NCBI GenBank assembly: GCA_019912385.1
Contig: JAIOIW010000090.1
Span: forward strand, 1-64,000
Direction of reading: 5' to 3'
Source of the DNA: Notoacmeibacter sp.
GTDB lineage: Bacteria; Pseudomonadota; Alphaproteobacteria; Rhizobiales; Rhizobiaceae
Length of the DNA stretch: 64,000 bases
This document shows, piece by piece, positions 52,326 to 61,305 of this stretch. Below the pieces are notes generated by a model. That model was not told where the DNA came from. It was given only the letters and a program-made list of their open reading frames with translations, and made no database searches. Each line of letters starts with the position of its first letter. Position 1 is the first letter of the stretch. A program made the translations under genes and the position numbers.

Positions 52326-53021
52326 ATGACGATCACCACGATCGGCTTCGATGCCGATGATACGCTTTGGCACAATGAACGGATATTCCGTTTCACCCAG
52401 GACCGCTTCGCCGAATTGCTGTCCGGCCACGCATCGCGCGACCATCTGGAACAGCGCCTGCTGGCGACCGAGAAGCGCAACCTCGCCTTCTACGGGTTCG
52501 GCGCCAAGGGATTCACGCTGTCCATGATCGAAACCGCGATCGAGGTCACCGACGGGCGGGTACCGCCCGCCGTGATCGGTGAAATCCTGTCCGCCGGCCG
52601 CGACATGCTCAACCACCCTGTCGAGCCCCTGCCCCATGCGCAGGCCACGCTCGAGGCCCTGGCAGGCGGCTATCGCATCGTGCTCATCACCAAGGGCGAC
52701 CTGTTCGACCAGGAAAGAAAGCTGGCGGCCTCCGGCATGGGCGACATGTTCGACGCCGTGGAGATCGTCAGCGACAAGACGCCGGAGACCTATCGCCGCA
52801 TATTCGCGCGCCACGGCCACGGCCCTGACCGTGCCCTGATGGTCGGCAACTCGCTTAAATCGGATGTCGTGCCCGCGATCGAAGCCGGGAGCTGGGGCGT
52901 CCACGTCCATCACGAGCTGACCTGGGAACTGGAACACGCCGAGGCGCCGGTCGACGCGCCGCGCTTCCGCGAGATCGAGCATCTTGGCGACCTGCCGGGC
53001 CTGATCGCGGATATCGTCTGA
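52326..53021 (+). CDS. HAD-superfamily hydrolase
   Basis: The 231-residue protein has motif I DADDTLWHNE (nucleophile Asp9, acid Asp11), motif II LITKGD, a conserved lysine in VSDKTPETY and motif IV MVGNSLKSDVVPA. It has a helical cap of about 65 residues after motif I (YjjG/phosphoglycolate phosphatase-like type C1). Probably a small-molecule phosphatase; substrate unknown. The start at 52326 is the first ATG giving motif I at the N-terminus; the frame is open 47 codons upstream through the divergent promoter and is rejected. It ends before a palindromic repeat. Confidence 0.88.
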   Translation: MTITTIGFDADDTLWHNERIFRFTQDRFAELLSGHASRDHLEQRLLATEKRNLAFYGFGAKGFTLSMIETAIEVTDGRVPPAVIGEILSAGRDMLNHPVEPLPHAQATLEALAGGYRIVLITKGDLFDQERKLAASGMGDMFDAVEIVSDKTPETYRRIFARHGHGPDRALMVGNSLKSDVVPAIEAGSWGVHVHHELTWELEHAEAPVDAPRFREIEHLGDLPGLIADIV

Positions 53022-53064
53022 CGCATTGCCGGGCGGCCGGCGGGCGCCTTGTAACATCGATTCT

Positions 53065-53111
53065 GCGCGTCGTACCTTCCAAAAACCAATCCCGGTTTTC
53101 GGCCGATGCGC
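53065..53111. repeat. Rhizobial-type palindromic repeat, copy 2
   Basis: This 47-base element (GCGCGTCG ... CCGATGCGC) is a diverged copy of the one at 3563-3610. It keeps CCGGTTTTCGG and the end GGCCGATGCGC, and again merges with a TAG stop codon, that of livF2. The HAD gene ends on the other side 44 bases away, so it lies between two convergent genes. Confidence 0.65.
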
Positions 53112-53944
53112 TAGGCCAGCCAGCGCTTGCGGCGTTTGTAGTGCTTGACGTTCTTGAACGAGCGCCGGCCCTCGCCGCCGATACCGAGGTAGAATTCCTT
53201 GACGTCCTCGTTCTCGCGCAGCGCCTTCGCCTCGCCGTCGAGCACGATGCGCCCGGATTCGAGGATGTAGCCGTATTTGGCGTAGCGCAACGCGATGTTG
53301 GTGTTTTGCTCCGCAAGCAGGAACGAGACGCCCTCGCTCTCGTTGAGCTTCTTGACGATCTCGAAGATTTCTTCCACGAGCTGCGGCGCCAGCCCCATGG
53401 AGGGCTCGTCGAGCAGGATCATCGACGGCCGGCTCATCAGCGCGCGGCCAATCGCGCACATCTGCTGCTCGCCGCCCGACGTATAACCGGCCTGGGAGCC
53501 CCTGCGCTCGCGCAGGCGCGGGAAATAGTCATAGACCATATCCAGGTCGCGCTTGACGTTGGCGCTGCCGTCGGAGCGCGTAAACGCGCCGGTCAGCAGG
53601 TTTTCCTCGATCGTCAGGTGGCCGAAACAGTGGCGGCCTTCCATCACCTGGATGCAGCCGCTGCGCACGAGTTCGTTGGGTGACCGCGATTCGACACGTT
53701 CGCCGTTGAATATGATGTTGCCCTTGGTCACCTCTCCGCGTTCCGCGTGCAGCAGGTTGGAGATGGCCTTCAGCGTCGTCGTCTTGCCCGCCCCGTTGGC
53801 GCCCAGGATGGCAACGATGCCGCCCTTGGGTACGGAAAGGGAAACGCCCTTCAGCACGAGGATCACGTGATTGTAGATCACCTCGATATTGTTGACCTGC
53901 AGCAGCGGTTCTGCCGGCTCGGTTGCCAACGCCGCGTCAGCCAT
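53111..53944 (-). CDS. livF: LivF-type ABC transporter ATPase 2
   Basis: The 277-residue ATPase has Walker A GANGAGKTT, a slightly unusual signature TSGGEQQM, Walker B MILLDEPSMGLAP and the LivF-like VMEGRHCFGHLTIEENLL. A basic tail (NVKHYKRRKRWLA) ends it, similar to the basic end of LivF1. It is last in the second liv operon, 72 bases after livK2, with an 11-pair GC hairpin between them. The TAG stop is part of the palindromic repeat. Confidence 0.93.
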   Translation of the reverse strand: MADAALATEPAEPLLQVNNIEVIYNHVILVLKGVSLSVPKGGIVAILGANGAGKTTTLKAISNLLHAERGEVTKGNIIFNGERVESRSPNELVRSGCIQVMEGRHCFGHLTIEENLLTGAFTRSDGSANVKRDLDMVYDYFPRLRERRGSQAGYTSGGEQQMCAIGRALMSRPSMILLDEPSMGLAPQLVEEIFEIVKKLNESEGVSFLLAEQNTNIALRYAKYGYILESGRIVLDGEAKALRENEDVKEFYLGIGGEGRRSFKNVKHYKRRKRWLA

Positions 53945-53973
53945 GGGCGTGTCTCCTCAATCGCTTTGCAATG

Positions 53974-53999
53974 CCCCGGCGCGGCGTTCCGCGCCGGGG
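53974..53999 (-). other. Strong intercistronic hairpin between livK2 and livF2
   Basis: CCCCGGCGCGG (53974-53984) and CCGCGCCGGGG (53989-53999) make a perfect 11-pair stem with a four-base loop. No T-run follows on the minus strand, so it is more likely to protect the upstream livK2 message or attenuate than to terminate fully. A smaller stem, CCGGCC-N6-GGCCGG (55347-55364), stands before livK2. Confidence 0.6.
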
Positions 54000-54016
54000 A
54001 TTTCAGGCCGGTCCCG

Positions 54017-55309
54017 TTATTCGCAGGTGCGCGGCGTTATGTTGTTTTCCTTGGCATAAGCCTCGGCATCTTCCTTGATCAGCGCGTCGATGACCTCGCG
54101 GTCCGCCGCGATCCAGTCGGTGATGACCTTCCATTCTTTCGCGCTGGCATCCCACTGCTGCACCTTGCCGAGGCCCGAGCCGCCATGGTTCGCGCAGGTC
54201 ACCTTGAACTCCGGACCAAAGTCGGGCAGCCCGAGATTGGTCATCGTCTCGTTGGTGATCTCAAGCGCTTCCATGCCGTCGCGGATCATCGCCGGCGTGA
54301 GGTCCTTGGTATTGTGGATTTCCATCGCCTTGCGGGCCGCCTCGACGGCCAGCAGCGCGGCGTACATGCCACGATTGTAGAGCACTTCGCCGGCATGGCT
54401 GCCGTCGCCTGCCGCCTTGCCGGCGTCATGAACGTACTTCTTCAAGTCGGCATAGATCGGATAGTCGCTGCCCGGATTGGCCAGCGCCAACGCCTTGTAG
54501 CCGTTGGCGCCGTCACCGGCCGGAAGCACGTCGTTCTCCGAACCCGACCACCACACGCCGATGAAGTGATCCATCGGGAAACGGATATTGGCCGCTTCCT
54601 GGACGGCGACCGAGTTCATGACACCCCAGCCCCACATCAGCACGTAGTCGGGGCGGTCGCGACGGATCTGCAGCCAGGTCGCTTTCTGTTCCTGACCGGG
54701 ATGGTCGACCGGATAGAGCGTCAGCTGATAGCCGTGCTTCTTTCCCAGTTCCTCAAGCGTGCGGATCGGCTCCTTGCCGTAGGCGGAGTTATGATAGACG
54801 AGCGAGATCTTCTTGCCGTTGATGTTGCCACCCTCAAGGTCGAGGATGTGATTGATGGCGATCGAGGCGCCGTCCCAATAGGTGGCCGGATAGTTGAATA
54901 TCCAGGGGAACACCGTGCCGTCGGCCGCCGACGTGCGTCCATAACCCATCGAGTGGACCGGGATATTGTCGGCGGTAGCCTTGGGAATGAGCTGATAGGT
55001 GATGCCGGTCGACAGCGGCTGGTAAATGAGCGAACCCTCGCCCTTGGTCGACTCGTAGCACTCGACACCCTTCTCGGTGTTGTAGCCGGTCTCACACTCG
55101 ATCAACTTGATCTTGACGCCTTCCAGGCCGCCGTCGCGTTCGTTGATCAGGGTCATGTAGTCGGCGTAGCCGTCGGCAAACGGAATGCCGTTCGGCGCAT
55201 AGGGACCCGTCCGGTACGACAGCCCCGGGAACACCAGATCTGCCATTGCCGGAGCAACCCCCATCACCGTGGCGATCGCCGCCGTAGCCAGTGTTGTCTT
55301 CAGTCTCAT
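54017..55309 (-). CDS. Branched-chain-type ABC transporter substrate-binding protein 2
   Basis: The 430-residue periplasmic protein has a signal peptide ending APAMA (about residue 23) and a Peripla_BP_6-like fold, though it lacks the usual opening motif and instead reads LVFPGLSYRTGPYAPNG. VYHNSAYGKEPIRTLEELGKKHG and LMWGWGVMNSVAVQEA follow. This longer subfamily often accompanies acyl-CoA synthetase-linked liv operons. Two Cys (VTCANHGG and terminal PRTCE) could form a disulfide. It lies between livM2 (74 bases) and livF2 (72 bases), both gaps with hairpins. The start at 55309 follows GGGAGGAA. Confidence 0.9.
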   Translation of the reverse strand: MRLKTTLATAAIATVMGVAPAMADLVFPGLSYRTGPYAPNGIPFADGYADYMTLINERDGGLEGVKIKLIECETGYNTEKGVECYESTKGEGSLIYQPLSTGITYQLIPKATADNIPVHSMGYGRTSAADGTVFPWIFNYPATYWDGASIAINHILDLEGGNINGKKISLVYHNSAYGKEPIRTLEELGKKHGYQLTLYPVDHPGQEQKATWLQIRRDRPDYVLMWGWGVMNSVAVQEAANIRFPMDHFIGVWWSGSENDVLPAGDGANGYKALALANPGSDYPIYADLKKYVHDAGKAAGDGSHAGEVLYNRGMYAALLAVEAARKAMEIHNTKDLTPAMIRDGMEALEITNETMTNLGLPDFGPEFKVTCANHGGSGLGKVQQWDASAKEWKVITDWIAADREVIDALIKEDAEAYAKENNITPRTCE

Positions 55310-55383
55310 GATTGTTCCTCCCAATTTGAGACGTTTCGGTTCGCCCCCGGCCGCGTCTGGCCGGTTGCGTTCAGTCTATCCCG

Positions 55384-56460
55384 TCAGTACGGGAATGGCC
55401 AAAGCCTGAGTTTTTCCTTAGTCAGGCGCCAGAGCTGCGCCAGCCCGTGCGGCTCGACGATCAGGAAAAAGATGATCAGCCCGCCGACGATCATGATCTG
55501 GAAATGCGCCGCCAGATCGGTTGGCCAGCCGAAATAGCCGACCATGATGTTCTTCAGCAGCACCGGAAACAGCACGATGAAGGCCGCTCCCAGGAAGGAG
55601 CCCAGAATGGAGCCCAGCCCGCCGATGATGACCATGAACAGCGCGCTGAACGACTTTTCGATGCCGAACGCTTCGGTCACCTCCGCCGCGCCGAGATACA
55701 GCGAAAACAGCATCGCGCCGCCCATCCCGATATAGAACGAGGAAATGGCGAAGGCCGAAAGCTTGGCGTAGAGCGGCGAGACGCCCATGATTTCGGCGGC
55801 GATGTCCATGTCGCGCATCGCCATCCAGGAACGCCCGATGCGCCCGCGCGTCAGGTTGCGCGCCACCCAGGCAAACACGAACACCAGCACCAAACAGGCG
55901 AGATAGGCCGCCCATGGAGGCGCACTGGGGCCGGTCACCTCGATGCCGAACACGGTACGCGTCGGCGCGGTGATCTGGCCCGACGCCGAATAGTTGTAGA
56001 ACCAGGCGAACTTGTTGAACATCCAGACCAGGAAGAACTGCGCGGCGAGCGTGGCGACCGCGAGATAGAAGCCCTTGATCCTCAGCGACGGCAGTCCGAA
56101 CAGCACGCCGACACCAGCCGTGACCGCTCCCGAAAGCAGGATCACGATGAAGATGTTCAGCTCCGGGAAGCCGGTCATCAGCTTGTAGCAGGCGAACGCG
56201 CCCACGGCCATGAAACCGCCGGTGCCCAGCGACACCTGGCCGCAATAACCGGTCAGGATGTTCAGGCCCAGCGCCACCATCGACCAGACGAGCAGGGGCA
56301 CCAGGATCGAATTCACCCAGTAATCGTCGGCAATGAATGGCACGACAAGGAAGGTAAACGCCATGAATGCCCAGAACAGGTAGCGCTCCGATTTGATCGG
56401 GAACGTCTGCTGGTCGGCAGCATAGCTTGTCTTGAAATCACCGGCCTCGCGGTAGAGCAT
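55384..56460 (-). CDS. livM: LivM-type ABC transporter permease 2
   Basis: The 358-residue permease has about nine hydrophobic segments and LivM motifs: LNILTGYCGQVSLGTGGFMAVGAF, GFYLAVATLAAQF, MRDMDIAAEIMGVSPL (ATPase contact) and FMVIIGGLGSILGSFLGA. It begins with a cytoplasmic stretch of about 25 residues. It lies 6 bases after livH2 and makes the channel with it. Confidence 0.93.
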   Translation of the reverse strand: MLYREAGDFKTSYAADQQTFPIKSERYLFWAFMAFTFLVVPFIADDYWVNSILVPLLVWSMVALGLNILTGYCGQVSLGTGGFMAVGAFACYKLMTGFPELNIFIVILLSGAVTAGVGVLFGLPSLRIKGFYLAVATLAAQFFLVWMFNKFAWFYNYSASGQITAPTRTVFGIEVTGPSAPPWAAYLACLVLVFVFAWVARNLTRGRIGRSWMAMRDMDIAAEIMGVSPLYAKLSAFAISSFYIGMGGAMLFSLYLGAAEVTEAFGIEKSFSALFMVIIGGLGSILGSFLGAAFIVLFPVLLKNIMVGYFGWPTDLAAHFQIMIVGGLIIFFLIVEPHGLAQLWRLTKEKLRLWPFPY

Positions 56461-56466
56461 GGTTTT

Positions 56467-57468
56467 CTACACCCTTTCGATGATTCTTTCGCCGAACAGG
56501 CCCTGCGGCCTGAACAGCAGGAAGGCGAGCGCCACGACATAGGCGAACCAGTTCTCCACCGCGCCGCCGACCATCGGACCGACATAGATTTCCGCCAGCT
56601 TCTCGCCGACGCCGATGATCAGCCCGCCGACGATAGCGCCGGGGATCGAGGTGAACCCGCCGAGGATGAGTACGGGCAGCGCCTTGAGCGCAATCAGCGA
56701 CAGCGAGAACTGCACACCCGATTTCGATCCCCACATGATGCCCGCGACCAGCGCCACGAACCCGGCGATCGACCACACCACGACCCAGATCGTTCTCAGC
56801 GAGATGCCGACCGACAGCGCCGCCTGGTGGTCGTCGGCCACGGCCCTGAGCGCGCGCCCCATGCGGGTATATTGCGAAAATATCGTGAGCACGATCACCA
56901 GTACCACGGCGACGACCGCGGCAACGACGTCCAGCCGGTCGATATACATGCCGTAATAGTCGGACCCTTCGGCCACCCAGCCAAGCGTCACGTCCTCCCA
57001 CCAGAACGAACCGCCCGAGGGGATGCCGACATCCATCGTCTTGACGTCGGAGCCCCACATCAGGTCGCCGAAGCCCTCGAGGAAATAGGCAAGCCCGATC
57101 GTCGCCATGAACAGGATGATCGGTTCCTGGTTGACGAGATGCTTGAGCACCAGTGCCTCGAACAGGTAGGCAAACAGCACCATCACCAGAAGCGTGCCGA
57201 TCACGGCCGCAAATGCCGGCAATGTCCAGCCGAACGAGTGAAGGTTGGTTCCAAGCACCGCATTGATCAGATGCGCGAACGGCACCTGGCCGGTCTGCAG
57301 CCCGACAAGGGTCAGCGCTGCGAACAGCGCCATCACGCCCTGGGCAAAGTTGAAGATGCCCGACGCCTTGAAGATCAGCACAAAGCCCAGCGCGACGAGC
57401 GAATACATCACGCCCGCCATAAGGCCGTTGAGGATCGTTTCGATCAGGTTGAGGACAACCGGGCTCAT
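56467..57468 (-). CDS. livH: LivH-type ABC transporter permease 2
   Basis: The 333-residue permease has about eight transmembrane segments and LivH motifs LNGLMAGVMYSLVALGFVLIFKASGIFNFAQG (in pieces), MGRALRAVADDHQAA and LILGGFTSIPGAIVGG. It is somewhat longer than LivH1 because of an external insertion around residues 120-160. It lies 24 bases after livG2. Confidence 0.93.
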   Translation of the reverse strand: MSPVVLNLIETILNGLMAGVMYSLVALGFVLIFKASGIFNFAQGVMALFAALTLVGLQTGQVPFAHLINAVLGTNLHSFGWTLPAFAAVIGTLLVMVLFAYLFEALVLKHLVNQEPIILFMATIGLAYFLEGFGDLMWGSDVKTMDVGIPSGGSFWWEDVTLGWVAEGSDYYGMYIDRLDVVAAVVAVVLVIVLTIFSQYTRMGRALRAVADDHQAALSVGISLRTIWVVVWSIAGFVALVAGIMWGSKSGVQFSLSLIALKALPVLILGGFTSIPGAIVGGLIIGVGEKLAEIYVGPMVGGAVENWFAYVVALAFLLFRPQGLFGERIIERV

Positions 57469-57492
57469 CGGCGGGCTCCCCCTTGGCTCGAC

Positions 57493-58347
57493 TCATTCAT
57501 CGTGCGGCACCCCGAGATAGGCATCGATTACGTCCTGGTTCTTCGACACTTCGTCGGGCGTCCCGTCGCCGATCTTGCGCCCGTAGTCGAGCACCACGAC
57601 GCGGTCGGAAATGTCCATCACCACGCCCATGTCGTGTTCGATCAGCGCGATCGTCGTGCCGAACTGGTCGTTGACGTCGAGGATGAAGCGGCTCATGTCC
57701 TCCTTCTCCTCCAGGTTCATGCCCGCCATCGGCTCGTCGAGCAGCAGCAGCGCCGGCTCGGCAGCGAGCGCGCGACCCAATTCGACGCGCTTCTGCAACC
57801 CGTAAGGCAGCCGGCCGACCGGCGTGTGGCGGATCGCCTGGATCTCCAGGAAATCGATGATGTGCTCGACAGCGCGGCGGTGCTCGATGTCCTCGCGCAT
57901 TGCCGGCCCGTGCCACAGCGCCTGCCAGAACACGTTGCGCTTCTGCAGCGTGATGCGCCCGGTCATGATGTTGTCGAGCGTCGACATGCCCTTGAACAGG
58001 GCGATGTTCTGGAACGTGCGCGAAATGCCCTGGCGCGCGGCTTCCGTGGAACGCATCGCATGGCGCGGCTGGCCGCGATAGGTGATCGTGCCGATCTGGG
58101 GGTGATAGAAGCCGTTGATGACATTGAGCATCGACGTCTTGCCGGCACCGTTCGGACCGATGATCGCGCGGATCTCGCCCTTGCGGACATCGAAGGAAAT
58201 GTCGGAGATCGCCTTCACGCCGCCAAAGGAAAGCGACACGTTCTCGACCTTGAGCAGGACATCGCCCTTGGCGATATCGTCCTGATGTGCGGAAAGCTGG
58301 AACTGCTCTGCGGCGCGCAGGGATTTGCTGTCGACAGGTGCGTTCAT
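57493..58347 (-). CDS. livG: LivG-type ABC transporter ATPase 2
   Basis: The 284-residue ATPase has Walker A GPNGAGKTS, signature LPYGLQKRVELGRALA, Walker B LLLLDEPMAGMN and the switch IEHDMGVVMDIS. A 25-residue N-terminal extension precedes the domain. It overlaps the upstream acs2 gene by 4 bases, tying translation of the CoA ligase and the transporter together. Confidence 0.93.
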   Translation of the reverse strand: MNAPVDSKSLRAAEQFQLSAHQDDIAKGDVLLKVENVSLSFGGVKAISDISFDVRKGEIRAIIGPNGAGKTSMLNVINGFYHPQIGTITYRGQPRHAMRSTEAARQGISRTFQNIALFKGMSTLDNIMTGRITLQKRNVFWQALWHGPAMREDIEHRRAVEHIIDFLEIQAIRHTPVGRLPYGLQKRVELGRALAAEPALLLLDEPMAGMNLEEKEDMSRFILDVNDQFGTTIALIEHDMGVVMDISDRVVVLDYGRKIGDGTPDEVSKNQDVIDAYLGVPHDE

Positions 58348-60314
58348 TCCGCCGCCTCCTTGAAGCCGGCCGCGGTGACCTCGTGAACCTTTGCGTCGGC
58401 GATCTTCACCGTCGCGCTGATCTTGCCCTTGCGGCCGTCCTCGAAGGTCACCTCGGTGGAAACGAACTTCTCCGTGGAGCCGTCGTAGAGCGCCTCGATC
58501 AGTTCCGCGTAGCGTTCGGCGATGAAGGAGCGGCGCACCTTCTGCGTGCGGGTCAGTTCGCCGTCATCGGGATCGAGTTCCTTGTGCAGCACCAGGAAAC
58601 GGTGAACCTGCGCGCCGGCCATCATCTCTTCGGAGGCGAGCTGCCGGTTCACTTCGTCGACATGGCTCGCCATCATCTCGTAGACTTGGGGATGATTGGC
58701 CAGCTCCTGGTAGGAAGCATAGGAGATGTTGTTGCGCTCGGCCCAGTTGCCGACCGATGTCAGGTCGATGTTGAGAAATGCCGCAACGTAGTCGCGCCCG
58801 TCCCCGAATGCCACGCATTCCTTGATGTTGGGGAAGAACTTGAGCGCATTCTCGATGTATTTGGGCGCAAACAGCGCACCGGAATTGAGCTTGCCGACAT
58901 CCTTGGCCCGGTCGATGATCTTCAGATGCCCTTCCTTGTCGAGGAAGCCGGCATCGCCCGTGTGGACCCATCCGTCCGGCGTCTTTGTCGAGCGTGTCGC
59001 CTCCTCGTCTTTGTAGTAACCCAGGAACACGCCGGGCGAACGGTAGAGCACCTCGCCGCTGTCGGCGATCTTGATCTCCACGCCCGGCGACGGGCGGCCA
59101 ACCGTATCGGCGCGGATTTCCCCGTCCGGCTGCGCCGTGACATAGACCGAGGCCTCGGTCTGCCCGTAAAGCTGCTTCAGGTTCAGGCCGAGCGAACGGT
59201 AGAAGCGGAAGATCTCCGGCCCGATCGCCTCGCCGGCCGTGTAGCCCACTCTCAGTTTTGTCATGCCAAGACGGTTCTTAAGCGGCCCGTAAACCAGGAT
59301 GTCGCCGATCCGGTACTTCAGCCGGTCCCACGCACCGACCGGTTCGCCGTTGAGAATCCGTTCGCCCACCTTGCGCGCATGCGCCAGGAAATGGCCGAAC
59401 ATGGCCTTCTTGGTTCTTCCCGCATCCTCCATGCGCACCATGATCTGGGTCAGCAGGGTCTCGAATACCCGCGGCGGGGCGAAGAAATAGGTCGGAGCGA
59501 TCTCGCGGCGGTCTTCGGAAATCGTTTCCGGGCTTTCGGGGCAGCTCACGCAAAAACCGGCGACGTAGGATTGGGCGTAGGAAAAGGTGTGGTCGCCGAC
59601 CCATGCCAGCGGCAGGTAGGCGATCGTTTCCTCGTGCTCGTCGAGATGGTCGAATTCACATCCGCTCTTGGCCGCCGAGACCAAGTTGTCGAAGGTCAGC
59701 ATGACCCCTTTCGGACGCCCCGTCGTGCCCGAGGTGTAGAGGATGACCGAGAGATCATCGCCCTTGCCCTGCCCGATCGTCTTCAGCCAGCGCGCGTCGC
59801 CCTCGGCGGCATGGATGTCCTTGCCGCGCTGCTGGATCTCGTCGATCGAATGCAGGTTCTCGTGATCGTAGTCGCGCAGGCCGCGCGGTTCGTCATAGAC
59901 GATCTTCTTGAGCGACGGCAACTTGTCGGCCATCGACTGGACCTTGTCGACCTGCTCCTGGTCCTGGCAGATCGCCAGCACCACTCCGGCATGATCGAGG
60001 ACGTAGGACATTTCCTCGGCAACCGAGTCGGCGTAAACCGGCACCGGAACGGCGCCGATCGCCTGGGCAGCACAAAAGGTCCAGTAGAGACGCGGCCGGT
60101 TCTGCCCGACGATCGCGATCTTGTCGTCCTTCTTCACGCCGAGCGCTTCGAGCCCCAGCGAATAGTCGCGGATTTCCTCCAGCAACTCCGCCCAGGTCCA
60201 TTTCTGCCAGATGCCGAGATCCTTGTTCCGCATCGCCGCACGACCGCCGAAACGCTTGGCGTTCGCCAGCAGGTATTTGGGAAATGTGTCGAGAGACGCG
60301 TCAGTTTGCGCCAA
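58344..60314 (-). CDS. Long-chain acyl-CoA synthetase (AMP-binding), second transporter-linked copy, TTG start
   Basis: The 656-residue ANL enzyme has A3 motif LYTSGTTGRPKG, A5 YGQTEAS, A7 WVHTGDAG and the hinge DRAKDVGKLNSGALFAP. Its C-terminal region ends with VTFEDGRKGKISATVKIADAKVH, absent from acs1. The frame has no good ATG; GGGGAGGT lies about 7 bases before TTG at 60314, and homology begins there. It is the first gene of acs2-livGHMKF and overlaps livG2. Family members are named long-chain acyl-CoA synthetases, but coupling to a Liv-type importer suggests a soluble short, aromatic or dicarboxylic acid. A long inverted repeat lies upstream at 60438. Confidence 0.92.
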   Translation of the reverse strand: MAQTDASLDTFPKYLLANAKRFGGRAAMRNKDLGIWQKWTWAELLEEIRDYSLGLEALGVKKDDKIAIVGQNRPRLYWTFCAAQAIGAVPVPVYADSVAEEMSYVLDHAGVVLAICQDQEQVDKVQSMADKLPSLKKIVYDEPRGLRDYDHENLHSIDEIQQRGKDIHAAEGDARWLKTIGQGKGDDLSVILYTSGTTGRPKGVMLTFDNLVSAAKSGCEFDHLDEHEETIAYLPLAWVGDHTFSYAQSYVAGFCVSCPESPETISEDRREIAPTYFFAPPRVFETLLTQIMVRMEDAGRTKKAMFGHFLAHARKVGERILNGEPVGAWDRLKYRIGDILVYGPLKNRLGMTKLRVGYTAGEAIGPEIFRFYRSLGLNLKQLYGQTEASVYVTAQPDGEIRADTVGRPSPGVEIKIADSGEVLYRSPGVFLGYYKDEEATRSTKTPDGWVHTGDAGFLDKEGHLKIIDRAKDVGKLNSGALFAPKYIENALKFFPNIKECVAFGDGRDYVAAFLNIDLTSVGNWAERNNISYASYQELANHPQVYEMMASHVDEVNRQLASEEMMAGAQVHRFLVLHKELDPDDGELTRTQKVRRSFIAERYAELIEALYDGSTEKFVSTEVTFEDGRKGKISATVKIADAKVHEVTAAGFKEAAE

Positions 60315-60437
60315 GGTAGCGACCTCCCCTGTGTCGTCCGTCGTTGCGGACCGCTTCCCGTGACCGGCGCCTCCCAAGCGCCGGTTGTATTGTTCGCGAA
60401 ACCTTCCACGAATTTGAACGGTTGGCAACTTCGGCAT

Positions 60438-60462
60438 TGACAGACAAACCCCCTGTCTGTCA
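60438..60462. promoter_or_regulatory. Perfect inverted repeat upstream of acs2-liv2, candidate operator
   Basis: TGACAGACA-N7-TGTCTGTCA has 9-base arms without mismatch, 124 bases before acs2. The convergent-side Crp/Fnr gene ends 61 bases away, so the site most likely belongs to the acs2 promoter. The half site does not match TTGAT or TGTGA, hence neither FnrN nor Crp; a TetR or GntR protein elsewhere may bind it. Confidence 0.6.
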
Positions 60463-60522
60463 GTTAGTGCTGCCGCACGAGTGCTGACGCCGCGCGGCAA
60501 TCCCCCCAGGTCCCGAATTCTC

Positions 60523-61197
60523 TCAGTCGCCGTACCGCGTGAGCGTGGCGATATCACGCACGCTGACGGCCCCCTGCTCGACTACGATCAGGCCCTCGGC
60601 CTGCAATTCCTGCAGGCTGCGGTTGGTCACCGCGCGCGATACGCCGGCAAGCAGCGCGAGTTCGTCCTGGGTGATCTCGATCGTCTGGGCCGTGCCGGGA
60701 TAGAGCACCGGATTGAACAGCCAGGAGAGATTGCGCGCCACCCTGGCCTTGGCGTCCAGGATGCGGTCGTGTTCCACCATGGCGATGAACTGGCCGAGGC
60801 GTTCGTTGAGCTGGCGCAGCAGGTAGTGGTTGAAGCCGATGGAGTTCTCGTGAAGCCAGACGAAGGTTGCCCGGTTCATCATCGCCAGGCGGGTGTCGCG
60901 CAACGCCACGATATCATATTTCCGTGCTTCGCCCTTGAGGACCGAACCCTCGCCGAACCAGCCGCCGCGGCCGACGCCGGCGTAGGTCGTCGCCTTGCCC
61001 GTCAAGCCGATCGTGCTCAGCTTGATAAGGCCGGAGACCACGCCCGTCCAATAGTCGAACTTGTCGTCGCGATGGCAGATATAGGAGCCCTTGGCGTAGT
61101 TGCGCTCCACGATGCCCGCGGCTGCGCGCTCCAACTCACTGCTTGTGAGTTCTCCCGCCCAAACGAAATTGCGCGCGTAATCGGCTTTCACAGTCAT
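60523..61197 (-). CDS. Crp/Fnr-family transcription regulator without Fe-S cysteines
   Basis: The 224-residue protein has a cyclic-nucleotide-binding-like beta barrel (about 20-120), a dimerisation helix and a C-terminal winged helix-turn-helix (TQDELALLAGVSRAVTNRSLQEL). The N-terminal cysteine cluster of FnrN is missing; only one cysteine (near residue 41) is present. It probably senses a small ligand. Arg/Ser in SRAVTNRS replaces the E..SR of FNR, so another DNA site is expected. It lies upstream of, and reads toward, the acs2 operon with 208 bases between, and may control it. The start at 61197 gives the usual length; the upstream frame is rejected. Confidence 0.87.
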   Translation of the reverse strand: MTVKADYARNFVWAGELTSSELERAAAGIVERNYAKGSYICHRDDKFDYWTGVVSGLIKLSTIGLTGKATTYAGVGRGGWFGEGSVLKGEARKYDIVALRDTRLAMMNRATFVWLHENSIGFNHYLLRQLNERLGQFIAMVEHDRILDAKARVARNLSWLFNPVLYPGTAQTIEITQDELALLAGVSRAVTNRSLQELQAEGLIVVEQGAVSVRDIATLTRYGD

Positions 61198-61305
61198 TGG
61201 GGCTTCCGACGATCCGGTCCCGGATATTGAGCCGGCGACATGCGGCTCCGCCCCGCTTATGAACCCGCCGTGCCACGATGACAAGGCGACAGACCGAAGC
61301 AGCCT

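Noticed and set aside
55447-58386. A plus-strand open frame of about 980 codons opposite livM2-livH2-livG2
   Set aside because: It runs across three well-supported genes on the other strand, is rich in Asp/His/Arg/Gln and has no recognisable domain.
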